Source of the DNA: Neckera pumila
Lineage: Eukaryota > Streptophyta > Bryopsida > Hypnales > Neckeraceae
Length of the DNA stretch: 64,000 nucleotides
Assembly (NCBI GenBank): GCA_963969595.1
Contig: OZ018408.1
Coordinates: 24,791,371-24,855,370 of the forward strand
Direction: 5' to 3'
Below, piece after piece: positions 24,357 to 35,520 of the stretch. Numbering within the stretch: the first letter of the stretch is position 1; each line of letters begins with the position of its first letter. Position numbers and translations under genes: made by a program. The notes under the pieces were generated by a model. That model worked only from the letters and a program-made list of their open reading frames with translations. It had not been told where the DNA came from and ran no database searches.

Positions 24357-25251
24357 CCAAAGGAGCTTTCATCATCCGCCACAGTAACGATCATCGGAAA
24401 CTCCCTACGATTACAAAAATATCCACGTGTGCACAGAATGTTGGATGGTTTGAGGTCTCTATGGAGAATATCCGCAGAGTGTAAAGACCTCATCTCGTCA
24501 GCAATATAATACATAATGTCTTCTGCATACCGATCACTGAAAACTGGAGAAGAGCATTTCCGAGTATGCACGTCTAGGTGAAGAGCTCTTCAATTCGAGG
24601 CCATCTATTATGGTCAAAGAGCAGGAAACGTTTTGTCCAGGGTACCATCGATCAGCTTCCGCAACTCAAAGTCACTTAGAAAGTAATAAGCCAAACCTGT
24701 CATCATCCAATATCATACCACCCCAAAAAGGGTTCCTTGTGGAACGATTCTCGAGAAGCAGAGCCTCTGGCCATTGGGCCTTCAGATCTTGTAGTGAGGA
24801 ACCTTCCTTGAATACGTTTAGCACATAATTGAACTGCCTATGCTCCTTGTAGCAGAAACCCGACTCAAAAATCTCCGCCTGGCCGCCTTCTGTTATTGTT
24901 GGCCAAATCTGATAGTCACTAGGTCTACTAGTTAACCATCTCTCATACATCGGTCCTTCTCGAAGACTACCGTAAATTTGCTGTTTGCTTTTCGCGTTGT
25001 CATCTGAACCATTGTTCGAGCATAGCTCGCTCCAGTGAATTTTTTGAAGCCTCAATTGTACTCTCCATCTCACTGTTTGAATCCAATCCGCTGCAGTTGC
25101 TGCTCTGAACAACATCAACTCCTGTAAAGTAATCCAACGAAGAAAAGCTTGGATCCAAACTACAACAAGGGCCATTGTCCTGGCTGTGAGTGTCTCTCGC
25201 TGTGTGGTACACAGAAATGTTATAGAGTGTCTCTGGCTCTGACTGGTCCAT
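24357..25251 (-). pseudogene. Protein-kinase-like pseudogene, truncated and frameshifted
   Basis: Kinase-like sequence is spread over several frames. An N-terminal part begins MDQSEPETLYNIS at 25251. A second frame holds GSLREGPMYERWLTSRPSDY and VFKEGSS. A third frame holds DFELRKLIDGTLDKTF after an apparent one-base shift near 24675-24690. A final frame holds DIMYYIADEMRSLHS, then HRDLKPSNIL, the kinase catalytic loop. Conserved catalytic HRD, K and N are visible, but no DFG motif follows. The frame instead runs straight into the TPR-gene fragment. Frame breaks near 25010-25030, 24680 and 24560-24600 mean no intact kinase can be made. Unrecognised introns could explain some of the breaks. 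Confidence 0.65.
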
Positions 25252-25254
25252 CAC

Positions 25255-27672
25255 CTTGTTGCCAGCTAAGGAGGCTTCAGAAATCTACTCTACAAAAAAC
25301 CACGAACAGCCATAATGCTTAGATTACCACCATTAGTTGTCTAGATGTTCAATTTCAAATTCTAAAACGCAGGGCACAACTAATACCAACCTACCACAAC
25401 CTCAAAATTAGTACGTTCTCTAGGGTTTATGGTTTGTAACGGTCCACGAAAACCACTCCAAAAGTTGGGATCAGGGGCTTGCATCTCAACTGGACTTCAA
25501 AGGGTCTCCTTTTACGCACATCTTGGACGGGAACCTAAGCAGTATGACCTGCATTGCTAGCATAGCAATTCTTCCAGGTCTATCACCAACCCTATCCGTG
25601 CCACTCCGTAGGGTCTACGATTTATAGATTTTTAAACTAGCAAACTAGTGGTCTATGCATGGAAAAAGAAACAAAACATAAGAGTCACACATTTAATCAT
25701 GACCATCAGCCCATCAACAGATTCCCACAGTAAGCAAAGTGAAGGCTCAAACCAAGATTTGTTTTATATTCAAAGTCGCTGATCTACCTCGATCATTGGA
25801 GGACCTAATGCATTCAAATCTATTGTTTGTCTTGAATGCTGGTATTTGCACTGAGCCTTCTAACTTGCATGTACCAGTTTTGACATAATTCCAAGTGTAC
25901 ACTCACATCCAGCAACCCAAACCATGACGGGTTCCTCATGACCGTATCACCGAGAAGGCCTGGCCATCAACTTTCACATCCTACACCTCAAACGGCACAA
26001 TCGCACGGAATTGGCAAACCTATTGTGGTACAGACTAAGTTTGAGGAACCCCGAGCAGTTCGGAGGTGCCCAACCGCAAACTGGAGCCCAAATGAACCTC
26101 ATCTCTAGACCGGTGCTAGATAACAGAGCTCACAACCCACGTGAAAGTCCTAGTCTTCAGAGGCTTGAGCACACCCTAGTATTCGGGACTCTGAAAATTG
26201 AAAATATACTTCACAGCTCAGTTGCTAATAGAGTAAATACCTGGGATGCTGGCGGAGCAAGCCCTTCCGGATACTCGCCCTTCCTCCAGTGATCTGCACA
26301 ACGAGCTCCACACACGATCAATTCAAACGATGGTCAAGTTCGTTCATTGGAACAATTTCAGAGCCAAAAGTTGTGACGTACATGTACATGAAGGACTAAA
26401 AAGCTAGTATCATTTATGTTTCAGACTGCGCGTTCTGAAAGGTGCCAGAGTATTGGAATACTGTCGATATAACGGAAGTGACGTTAAAGGATAGTTCGAC
26501 ACTCTAATGAGGACCCCCCTGCAGTATGCACAGCACCCCTACACGTCTCTACTCTCAGCAGAAACATTTTTGGCAACGGAGGTTACCTAAATCACATGAG
26601 CCCCGATTTCTGTCGATCAATGCGCACTCACGTTTCCGGTGCGTTCGAGTCGTGCCAGGCTTCCGCCTCAGCACCGCCATCGCCAAAATGGTTGACATCA
26701 CGATCGCCATCGCCATCGCTTCACCTTCTTCTCCCACGCCTATTGCAGCTCTAACTTTAATTCCCTACCGACACTGAGAGCCTACTAACAACTGGGCATT
26801 CTCTCCACGAGGGGCTCTGGTATATTATGCCGCCATTATCTCCGAATCTCTTCTTTTCTACCCCGGACGGACCGATGAGCACACAATTTGAACGAGCACC
26901 CACAAGCACATGCAACCAAGCAAAGCCGATCGATGTCGCCGGGTCAAAGATCAAAGATGTCGCCGGGTGCACCTTCTCACTTGGTGCACCACCAACAACT
27001 TGCGAGTTCTAAGCTGAAGCGAGTCCAGTACTTATACCAAAGATCTTACAAAACCTTGACTACTATGTTATCGACTCTTTGGAAAGATATATAAGCTGAT
27101 GAATCAGTAGCTGCTGTTGCAGCACACTCAGGCTCTGAATTGTGAAAATAGGGAGTCAGGGAGGAGCTTACTGACGGAAGCCTAGATTGAGATGCACGCA
27201 GGTTTTGGATGAGGGTAGATGCACTGTGATGCTCCGATTGTCCGAGCTCCGGATCCTTCGTCAATTCGGCCACCAGTTGGCTATGGATGTGACCACCACC
27301 ACCGTCAACAAGAAGAACGAAAATACTTCACGACGGAGCCAGGAAGGCCGGACTTTAGGTACGTGGGAAGTAATTAACCCGGTAGCGCCCAGGGAACTGT
27401 AGGATGAAGTGATCGCATTCTGAATCTAAAATATTGTTTGAAATACATGTCCTGTTGTTTGTAAATGAAATATTTTAATCATTGAACCATTATAGAGAAT
27501 TGCAAATACAGTATCTCACAAAAGCATCAACTACGAAATTTTCGTGATCATCTAAACGTGCATCTTCAAAATCATAGTTCTAACGTGGAAAACATAACAG
27601 TGCAGTTAGATTTACATGAAGCTGGTGCCCCCACTTTGGGTCCACCGGCTGTGCTAGTATGCGAGAAGTTGA
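25255..27672. other. Intergenic region with no recognised gene
   Basis: This region includes the 3' UTR of the XRCC4/DUF3444 gene at its upper end. GC content is more balanced at 25.9-27.4 kb than in the AT-rich deserts, which hints at former coding or UTR sequence. The open frames there (for example around 26.5-27.3 kb on both strands) do not resemble any family I know. Confidence 0.4.
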
Positions 27673-30600
27673 TCAAGTGACTTTGCTTTGACATTCTGGT
27701 ACAGCAGCTGCATCAATGTCCCAAATATCCGATTTATTCAAGTCGGGGTAATCCTCTTCAGTCAACTTGTAGGCCGGGACCCTATGCGAAAAGCGCTCCA
27801 TGCTTCCTATCGGTAGTGAGCCTCTCTGGTACCCTGGTTCCCACAATGTTCGATAGCCTGTCCGCTTCCTCAATACTAAAATATCCAATGGGCGCCCTTC
27901 TCCACAATCTGATAGAATGACCACCAGTCTGAAGTTGCCATTCTCCTCGTTTCCTTTCCCCTGTTTCGCTTTCTCAGAACGACATTGTTTCAAGTCTTCT
28001 TTCTTATTCAAGTCTTCTTTCTTATGCAGAGCCCATACCTCCCCTTTCTGCGGATACACTTGAATCACACGATCAAGCTTTGATGTGAACTCCATCCTAT
28101 GAGAGAAGACATTTACAACATTAAAGATTCTTGTCTCCTTGATTTCTTCAAAATCCCCACAACTCCTTGGATTCAATGTTTCCTGTGACAACCACACTCA
28201 CAACACTTACCGTCAAAGCCTTTTCCATGAAAGCCTTTACCAGTTCAAGTGAACGAAGCTTTTCGTAGCACAAAGCAAGAACATGCAAAACATTTTCATG
28301 TACACGTAAAAGAAGAGTGGGCAAACCTTTTGCCGTTCATATTTCTTGGATGGAATGTGAGGTTGTAGCCAGCTTGCCTTCACCCAAAAAGCGCCATTCA
28401 TGCTCACTTCCTTGACTCGAATCAAGGAACGTGGCATAAAATCTTTTTCATGATAAAGAGCCCATACCTAGAATAGCCAGCATGAATTAGTGTCAAATAA
28501 GAACTAAGCCACAATTAGCACTTCTTTAGGAACCAAAGCACAAGGATAGGAACACAGTCGAACTTATCACCACGATAGAATAGAAGAACCATGTTGCCCA
28601 AGGAGAACAGGACTATATGGGTGACAAAAATTGTACCTCATTTGGTTTGATTTTCTCCTTCACACGATCTTTATCAAAGTTATAATAATCAGAATCAGGA
28701 ACAGGCTTTTGTTGTTCTTGATCCACATCTGCAGAAGGGTGCCCCTGAGAGTTACTATGCTTGGGTCTTCCTAAAGGTCTTGATGTACGTGAGACCCGCT
28801 GCAAGTTAGTGTTTCTTATTTCTTTGTCCAACTGTGTAGTCCTGTCAGTGCAGGTGTTTGCACCTGTTACACTAGGAACTATCAGACCTCACAAATCATT
28901 AAAACAGGAGGGGAGGGAGAGAAGGAAAAGGGCCGCAAATCTTATCAAAAGAAATAAGAAAGGATACGTGGTGACCAAAGAAAATATAATTACCTTGTGA
29001 CATAGATTTTGTTGGGTTGGGATGCAATTGGGCTTTTGAGCCTGGAGGACGTCCCCTGCGACCAGGTAATTTTCGCCCATACAGTGGCCTTATGGACTCT
29101 GACTTCTCCCTTTGTTTAAATTTCAGCATGTCAGCAACGGACTCACCAGCACGATTTGTTCCCTCGGTATCATTATGCAATCCGGGCTCAAATACATGCT
29201 CTTCTACACTATCACTATCACCATCATTCTCTACCTCAATGGACTCTCTCTCCACTTTTACTTTCTTGAGCTTCGAAACATCGGATGAAACCCCTATCTT
29301 GCTCTTACTCAACTCTCTGGTGTGACTTCTGTCTGCATTTTCAGCACAACCTCTATCTGAAATCTCCAGACGTTCCCCACAACTATTCTCTTCGCTTGGA
29401 AAAAGGTTGACGTTCAGAGTCTCTCTTGGTGATTGGAGATGTTCAGAATCGGTGTGTGGAAAATCAACCACATCGAAATCCCTATCAAGCTTCTTCAATG
29501 AAAGCGGGGTGATTAGGCGTTTCGAATCACATCGTGGGCTCACATTTTCTGTAGATTGATTTCCTACATGGCCTGATCCTCCTGTCAAAGAGTTTCCGTT
29601 TTGTGTCTGCGCTTCCCAAGACGTTACTTCAGTTTTAGCTTTAGAGTTTCCGATTTGTGTCTGCGCCTCCCAAGACGTTACTTCAGTTTTAGCTTCAGAT
29701 ATCCAAGTGTTCCACTGTGCTCTGACCACCCACAACACCAACAATAGCGACATCAGTACATATTTGATACATACTGCAACAGCAAGATGACTTTGTGAAC
29801 ACTGTGCATATTACATAATGCTTGTAGAGTATATCCAGAAATCTGCTTGGCAGATCCTTCCTTCCTTAGAATGGCAACCAGGCAATAGAAGCTCGAACAC
29901 ATCGTGACGACTCTAGCAAACATTCAGTATCTCTACACTATTGATACATTAACCCTTAAACATTAAAGTTTTTGAAAGTACACTGAAAAAACAGGCCACA
30001 GGCTGGTTGTGATGTTTAAGGTTTAAGCTAAATGGACATATAGAAGGCATACCTGTTTTCATAGTTGAAAGAATTTGTAAGCCTCTCACTGCAATTATCA
30101 GCAGTATGGTAAGCAGGTTTCAACTGTGCCCTAATCACTCTCAAAACCAATAACGTCATCAGTACGCTACGACAAACTGTGGAGCTTGTGGAACTGTGGA
30201 GCACAAACAGCTTTGACAGCCTTCTGCGTTATTTCAAATAGTCAATGACTAGAGGAGCTTGGATACATCCCAATGACTCGAGGAGTTATCTAGAATCTTG
30301 AAAATCGTGAAGATGATGACACAAGCGAATATCGCAAATTTGAAGGAACAAAGCATGTACCTGCTTCGATAATCGAAAGTGCTGGGATGTTTCCCATAAT
30401 GATGATCCCCAGACTGCCAAACTGCGTTCTGTTCGCTTTGACACTGACTCTCCACCTTGATACAAGGAGCTGCACCAGCTGGCCTGCTTCTGTCCTCATG
30501 GGCATCGTCCCTATCCTTCCGCTTCCATGACCTGCTTCTACAGCCAAGTGGGGCCTGCGCTTCAGCTTCCAGCCTCGATCGACAGTGCTCATCTTTCACC

Positions 30601-32937
30601 ATTGACACATTCATATTCGGTTCCTCAATGTTTCCTCGCCAAGGATCAGGCATCGAGTCATTTAAGCGGCCAGCCCTAATTGTAAATTTTTTTTCGGGTT
30701 CATCAGGTAACCCTTCCATTGCTCTCGGTATCCCTCGGTCCAGCAAGTCTTCATCGTCCAGGACGCCAGGATCGACTTCAAGGTTGTGGTAGTCCTCTTC
30801 TTCACTATCACTGAGCATGATGACGGCTTCTCGTCCCTGACTTTCACCATGTCTCTTCGACCCAGAGAGCTCAAACTGACGGCTCTCCACACCAGTGCTA
30901 GACTTTCGAGGATTAATCCAACCACTGCCACCAAAGGTCGCCATACCCAGCTTTCTGGACTCATGCGAAAGGACGGCCTTGTCACCAGCCGGGGTGTTGT
31001 GGACATTTGAGGGCATAGCAACATCGTGAAACGTGGGCGCAGGCCTGCTCATTGAGTCAATGTCAACAGTCATAGTTCGGCTGGGTGTGCGGGGTTGAGC
31101 CCACGACGACAGTCCGTGCTCGTACAACCTTGCTGTAAATTCCGAGGAGTGTTTGGGTGGTGGAACTCGATTTAATCCGTCATACACACCCACTTTCTTA
31201 GGTAACTGCAACTGGGAAGACCCCACTCTGTCCAAAATATAATCACGATCATCAGTCATTGGAACTTGGACGGCCTCACTCCGCTGTTTGGGGGCCCTCA
31301 ACCTCTGCGCGTCCACCTGTGCTTGCTCTCTCTTATTCTCAGTGATGCCTTGATACCCAGATGGTAGGGATTTCAGCTGCCCATGGGACACTCCCACGTA
31401 ACTCCCCAAGCCATTTGGCCTGTCGAAGGAGAAAGACGGGGTCTGATGGCCATAGCAAGGCACAGTCTCCTCCTCTGAGACGAGCCTCCCAGCATTGTAC
31501 ACTCCTAAGTTAAGCAACTTCGATGTCGACGAGACTGACTGCAAAACCTGTCTCGGTGATATCAAGTTCTCCCTAGCAGGTGTCCGGAGTTCGTGCTGCT
31601 GAACTCTGCCATCCAGAGCTGTCAAGCTTGGCGGATGCGTAGGAGTACTCAACCCCGAAGTGGGCTCATAGCTGGCTGTTGATGAATTGAATTTCGGAGC
31701 GGTTTTTGGAAATTCAGATTTGACAGCTAACCCGTCGAATCCTCCATGCATCCCCTCTCCGGTTGGTGCTTGTTGGGACAAACTTCTCTTCCTGACCTTC
31801 TGTGATGCTGAAAACCGCATCGCCAGTTGGCGGGCCTTCTTGCTCTTACTAGTCTTGCACTTTGACAGAAGATCCTGGGTGCAACAAAGCATGCGCATAA
31901 TTGTGATTGACAAGTTCGCTGAAACATACTATTTCTGGTCTACCCGCATGAATATCTCTCTTAGTGTGCATCGCACAAATTTTACATTTATAGCTTACTA
32001 CAACCTCTACATTTGAAAATATACATACAGTCCATTGCACCTCCAAAACTTACAGTTTATAGGGACAACATTAAATGTGATTACCTTATCCATAGTCAAT
32101 CCAAGTTGCCAACGAGTGAGCTCAATGTACCTTCACTATGAGAGTCGTGTCCATTAGCACATTCAGGAACTCTGGTACGAATTCCATTGGGCTAACATCT
32201 TCTTGAAGGAAAAGAGCCACCCTTGGTTCTTCATTATATCTCACGTCAGCTGTAGTCCAAGAAAGCTGCGATGGTAGACACAAATTAGTATCTAGGCAGC
32301 AAAATGAAAATAAAATGAAATACAAGAAGAGAAAAAGGCAATGAAGAGCTTCTTGCGCTAAGGTAGTTCATGAAGACCAAAGAGAGAGAATGAGAGATAT
32401 GTACCCGCATAACGTTGGGTCGTCGACCTAGTGCCTCAAATGAATACTGGGAGTCTGAAATACCATCACCCAGATATAGACGCGCCTGGGAGAAAAAATC
32501 TTCACAATCAATGCCCAACATTGACGCTATGTCCCGTATCTCCTGCGTCACCACTGTTTTTTGTTCACAATTCCGCAACCCACAGCCCGAGCACGCACAC
32601 ATTCACACAAACAATAAAACACAGTGAGTGTAAGATTGACACGAGCTTCTCCCAAATTTCCAATTCCTCAAGCACTCACATGACGAAATTCAGACCGCCC
32701 ACAATATCTACTGCAATCCCCAAGGCCTAGGTGGTAATGTTTCTAAATGAAATGCAAAACAAGAAGGCCAAGATCAAACAGACACATACCGTGGCATGAC
32801 CAGGAGCGCGGGAAGTCCATAGCTGTGACGGAGAAGCTGGTATTGAACCATTTGGTGCGGAGAAAAATGTGGCTTCCATCCAACAGAGTCAGACGCGTGC
32901 AAGTGATGGTGTGACTACCACCTGGCACCTCCACCAT
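27673..32937 (-). CDS. XRCC4-head / AT-hook / DUF3444 fusion protein
   Basis: Nine exons are inferred, in coding order: 32937-32790, 32553-32405, 32265-32131, 31874-30361, 30130-30053, 29721-28994, 28863-28637, 28467-28327 and 28182-27673. All eight junctions keep frame and give 1209 residues. Residues 1-144 match the plant XRCC4 head: SHT near the start, IFLRTKWFNTSF, WSCH, ARLYLGD, YSFEALG, RLSWT and FLNVLMD. XRCC4 is the scaffold for DNA ligase IV in non-homologous end joining. The coiled-coil stalk that binds ligase IV is not visible. Exon 4 is long and low-complexity, with a SUMO-interacting-like motif VIMLSDSEEEDY at about 495. An AT-hook, PGRRGRPPGSK, ends exon 6. Residues about 965-1205 are a DUF3444 domain: YYNFDKDR, VWALYHEKDFMPR, VFSHRMEF, YPQKGEVWAL and RFSHRVPAYKLT. 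Alternative: two adjacent genes, the second starting at an in-frame ATG at 29753. An N-terminal extension from 34827 is possible. Confidence 0.75.
29586..29693 (-). repeat. In-frame 54-base tandem duplication in exon 6 of the fusion gene
   Basis: Two adjacent 54-base units each encode AKTEVTSWEAQTQ followed by I or N and GNS, adding 18 residues in frame. A second, smaller in-frame duplication (18 bases, KKEDLN/KKEDLK) occurs at about 27991-28026 in the DUF3444 exon. Confidence 0.85.
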
Positions 32938-34048
32938 CGTGAGCAGGGAAGGGTCCCTCCCTCGGTTAGAAGGTGAAGAAGCGGAAAGAGCACCCACCAA
33001 TGTATGGAGCCTTGATACTAAGCTTCAGTCAAACAAATTATCATATAGCATAGAGCTTTCTCCTCTCTTTCATCCGTGTCTGTTTGATTCTCCACACTGC
33101 TCAACCCTGAACTCTCGGGCACCAAGTACGGAGGAAGAACCAACTGCAGCAGCTTGACATCAACATGAACAACTTCAAATGACTTCAGCTTCAGAAACTT
33201 GACTGAACCGTAGTCAGGGGAAAGCTCAAATGTGAAAGTATCAATCTCTAAGATTGTCTAATCCCTTACACACTCTTCTATAGCCAGCCAGAACGCAACA
33301 ACAGATATTGACAGTCGTACAGACACAGAATTCTACTGGAAATTGCAAATCATGAAGAGCAAGAAACCTAACCACAATAACATCAATCTCCACATGAACA
33401 ACCCCAATATCTGAGCTTCCAAGAACTTGACTGCAATCTAGACACAAAGCATCGTGTGCAATCAACCTTTTTAAATAGGTTGCTCCCGTTGCAATTGCGT
33501 CTGCTCTACCCACCGAATTGCACAACAAGAAGGCCAGACCTTGAATAAAAACAGTACCTTATGTTTCAAATAAAAATGAAATAAAAAATCCTTGCCACCC
33601 GTCAAGAATGAGAGGATTTCTTGCACATGCGCATGGCTACTTACCTCGGATCAAGGAAGAAAGACGGACAGGGTAGTAGCTCAACCCTGGCCTCCCCCTT
33701 AACCCTACATCTCAAATAATCACATGAATCATCAGGTGCCACACTAAAAAATTCCAACAGAACACACACGTAGTAAACATACTCAGAGTCTAGATTATGA
33801 CATATAAAATCCACAAGGCGATAATAACAACATTTACAATCAATAACGCCAGAGGATTGAGAAGCTCAATATCAAGTGGACGAGTTCCACTGCCTCCACC
33901 ACGGAAGCGGCTTGAAATTAATAAAGTAAATATCCCACGAAACTAAAAAATGCTTCTTATCACACCACCCCGATTACTCCAATGTCGAGGAACACATCAA
34001 TAAATTCAAAATCCTAACATGCTAAGTACACAAAAAAAAATACTAATA

Positions 34049-34264
34049 CAGTAGGACCTCTCTTACTGCATACTCTCTTAATATGCAGTAAGAGAGGTTC
34101 ATGAGTGGAGCAAATTTCAAGTATTTAATCTGGAAAGTAGTGTAATTAGAAGCCATGTTAGTCAAGTGCCATTACTACAACTCTACAACTGCATAAAACC
34201 TCTCTTTAGTGCAGATCTCTTAGTGCATAGTCCCAACACTAAGCACTAAGAGAGGTTCTACTTG
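34049..34264. mobile_element. Pogo/Emigrant-like MITE
   Basis: The left end TACAGTAGGACCTCTCTTAC and the right end GAGAGGTTCTACTTGTA are inverted relatives. CAGTAGAACCTCT ends with TA target sites are typical of plant pogo-type MITEs (Emigrant/Lemi). The 216-base interior contains further copies of the AAGAGAGGTT motif and no coding frame. Confidence 0.65.
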
Positions 34265-34733
34265 TACGTCAAAAAAACTAAAAAATCCACTTCGACATAG
34301 GAAAAATGCGACATTCTTAGAAACTCGTTCTCGTTACGCGACTCGCATGACCACAAGAGAAACAAAAATCTAGAAGCACACCACCATACAAAATTCCTAA
34401 AAGCCTAACCAGTCCAAAAAAACACCGACCCTCACCAACCCCAGAAATAGACCAGAAATAGAAACGCCTCCCAAACAAACCAAAATCACAACTCCCGATG
34501 ACCAAATGCAGAAACCTTCCTAAAATCCTGCATGGAATAAATTCTCACTCCGCCATGAATCATTTAATCGGATTTCCGCCATCGCCAGCACGAAACCACG
34601 AAACCCCAGCTCAAGCAAACAAACGGGAGTTGTCACCGACCGAGGCATTGTGTCAACATTCGGCAGGGAATGCTGTACCTGAGAGGCATGGTGGAGCAGC
34701 GACGAGGTTGGTTTGCAGTGCTGATAAACTTAC

Positions 34734-34827
34734 GACAAGGTCCATTCACGAGAATACTACTAATGACGCCATTGCTGCTGCGACTGAGGAGCTCTGGCAA
34801 GACTTCGTCAAACCCTTCGCCACTCAT
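34734..34827 (-). other. Possible first exon of the XRCC4/DUF3444 gene
   Basis: An ATG at 34827 opens 31 codons (MSGEGFDEVLPELL) and ends at a strong donor, GTC|GTAAGTTT, in phase 1. A phase-compatible acceptor lies at 33017 (GCTTAG|TATCAAGG), from which the frame stays open for 26 codons to the ATG at 32937. Using it would add 58 residues, giving 1267 in total. XRCC4 proteins normally start close to the first beta strand, so this may instead be 5' UTR. Confidence 0.4.
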
Positions 34828-35520
34828 TTCGGGCTTCGTTCGTAGCCTTCAGTTCGGCTGAATGGATGAATGTATGAAAAGGACGGAAGGATGGATGGAT
34901 GAATGAGTGTACTCAGTATGGTCGGGGGAGTGGATGAATGACATCGTGGAAGTGTGGATGATTCTTTGTAATACTAGGGATGGATGGAGGATTTCCTGGA
35001 TGCAGTGATTTGTCCAAGATTCTTGCCAGGCTCATTTCAGCCCAGTAATAGGGTCCACCACTCATTTCCTACCACTTAGGGTCACCCGACCTTAGGTCTC
35101 GGATCCGTCCGGTGGTTCGCATCAGGGTTTTTTTTTCATTTTTGAAAAAGTGCCATAGTGGCGATATAAAATGTTACAGTGGTGCTCCAAATTGCAACAT
35201 TCATCCACTTATTGGATGTATAGTATGGTTTTCATCCACAATGAGGCGATTTCATCTAGTATTTTTTTTAATTTCAAAGTTGTCTGGCAATTTCATCCAA
35301 TTTTTTTGGCATTTTTTATAACCTTTTTTAGCCAGATTTTTTTTTCTAGTGCAATCTGGCACCAGAAAGCCAAAAAAAAAGCCCTGGTTTGCATGTTCCA
35401 ATTTTGAGCCCGTAACCCGATAATGAGGTTGGGCTCTTCCCATAGCAATATCATGCCCGCTCTCCTTTCCATCAACTCAACCTTCTAATTAAAATCCACT
35501 TTGTAGATATGCGTAATTCC

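Noticed and set aside
29017..29325. Plus-strand frames over exon 6 of the fusion gene
   Set aside because: They are antisense to a coding exon whose splice phases are consistent, and their Ser/Leu-rich content reflects the complement of Glu/Lys-rich sequence.
30249..30360. Hydrophobic C-terminal extension (FKFAIFACVIIFTIF) on exon 4 of the fusion gene as a membrane anchor
   Set aside because: It is read-through into the intron after the donor at 30361; the spliced frame continues into exon 5. An intron-retained isoform cannot be excluded.
34498..34845. 115-codon plus-strand frame overlapping the possible first exon of the fusion gene
   Set aside because: No family resemblance; the opposite strand has a better exon-like structure with a strong donor and matching phase.
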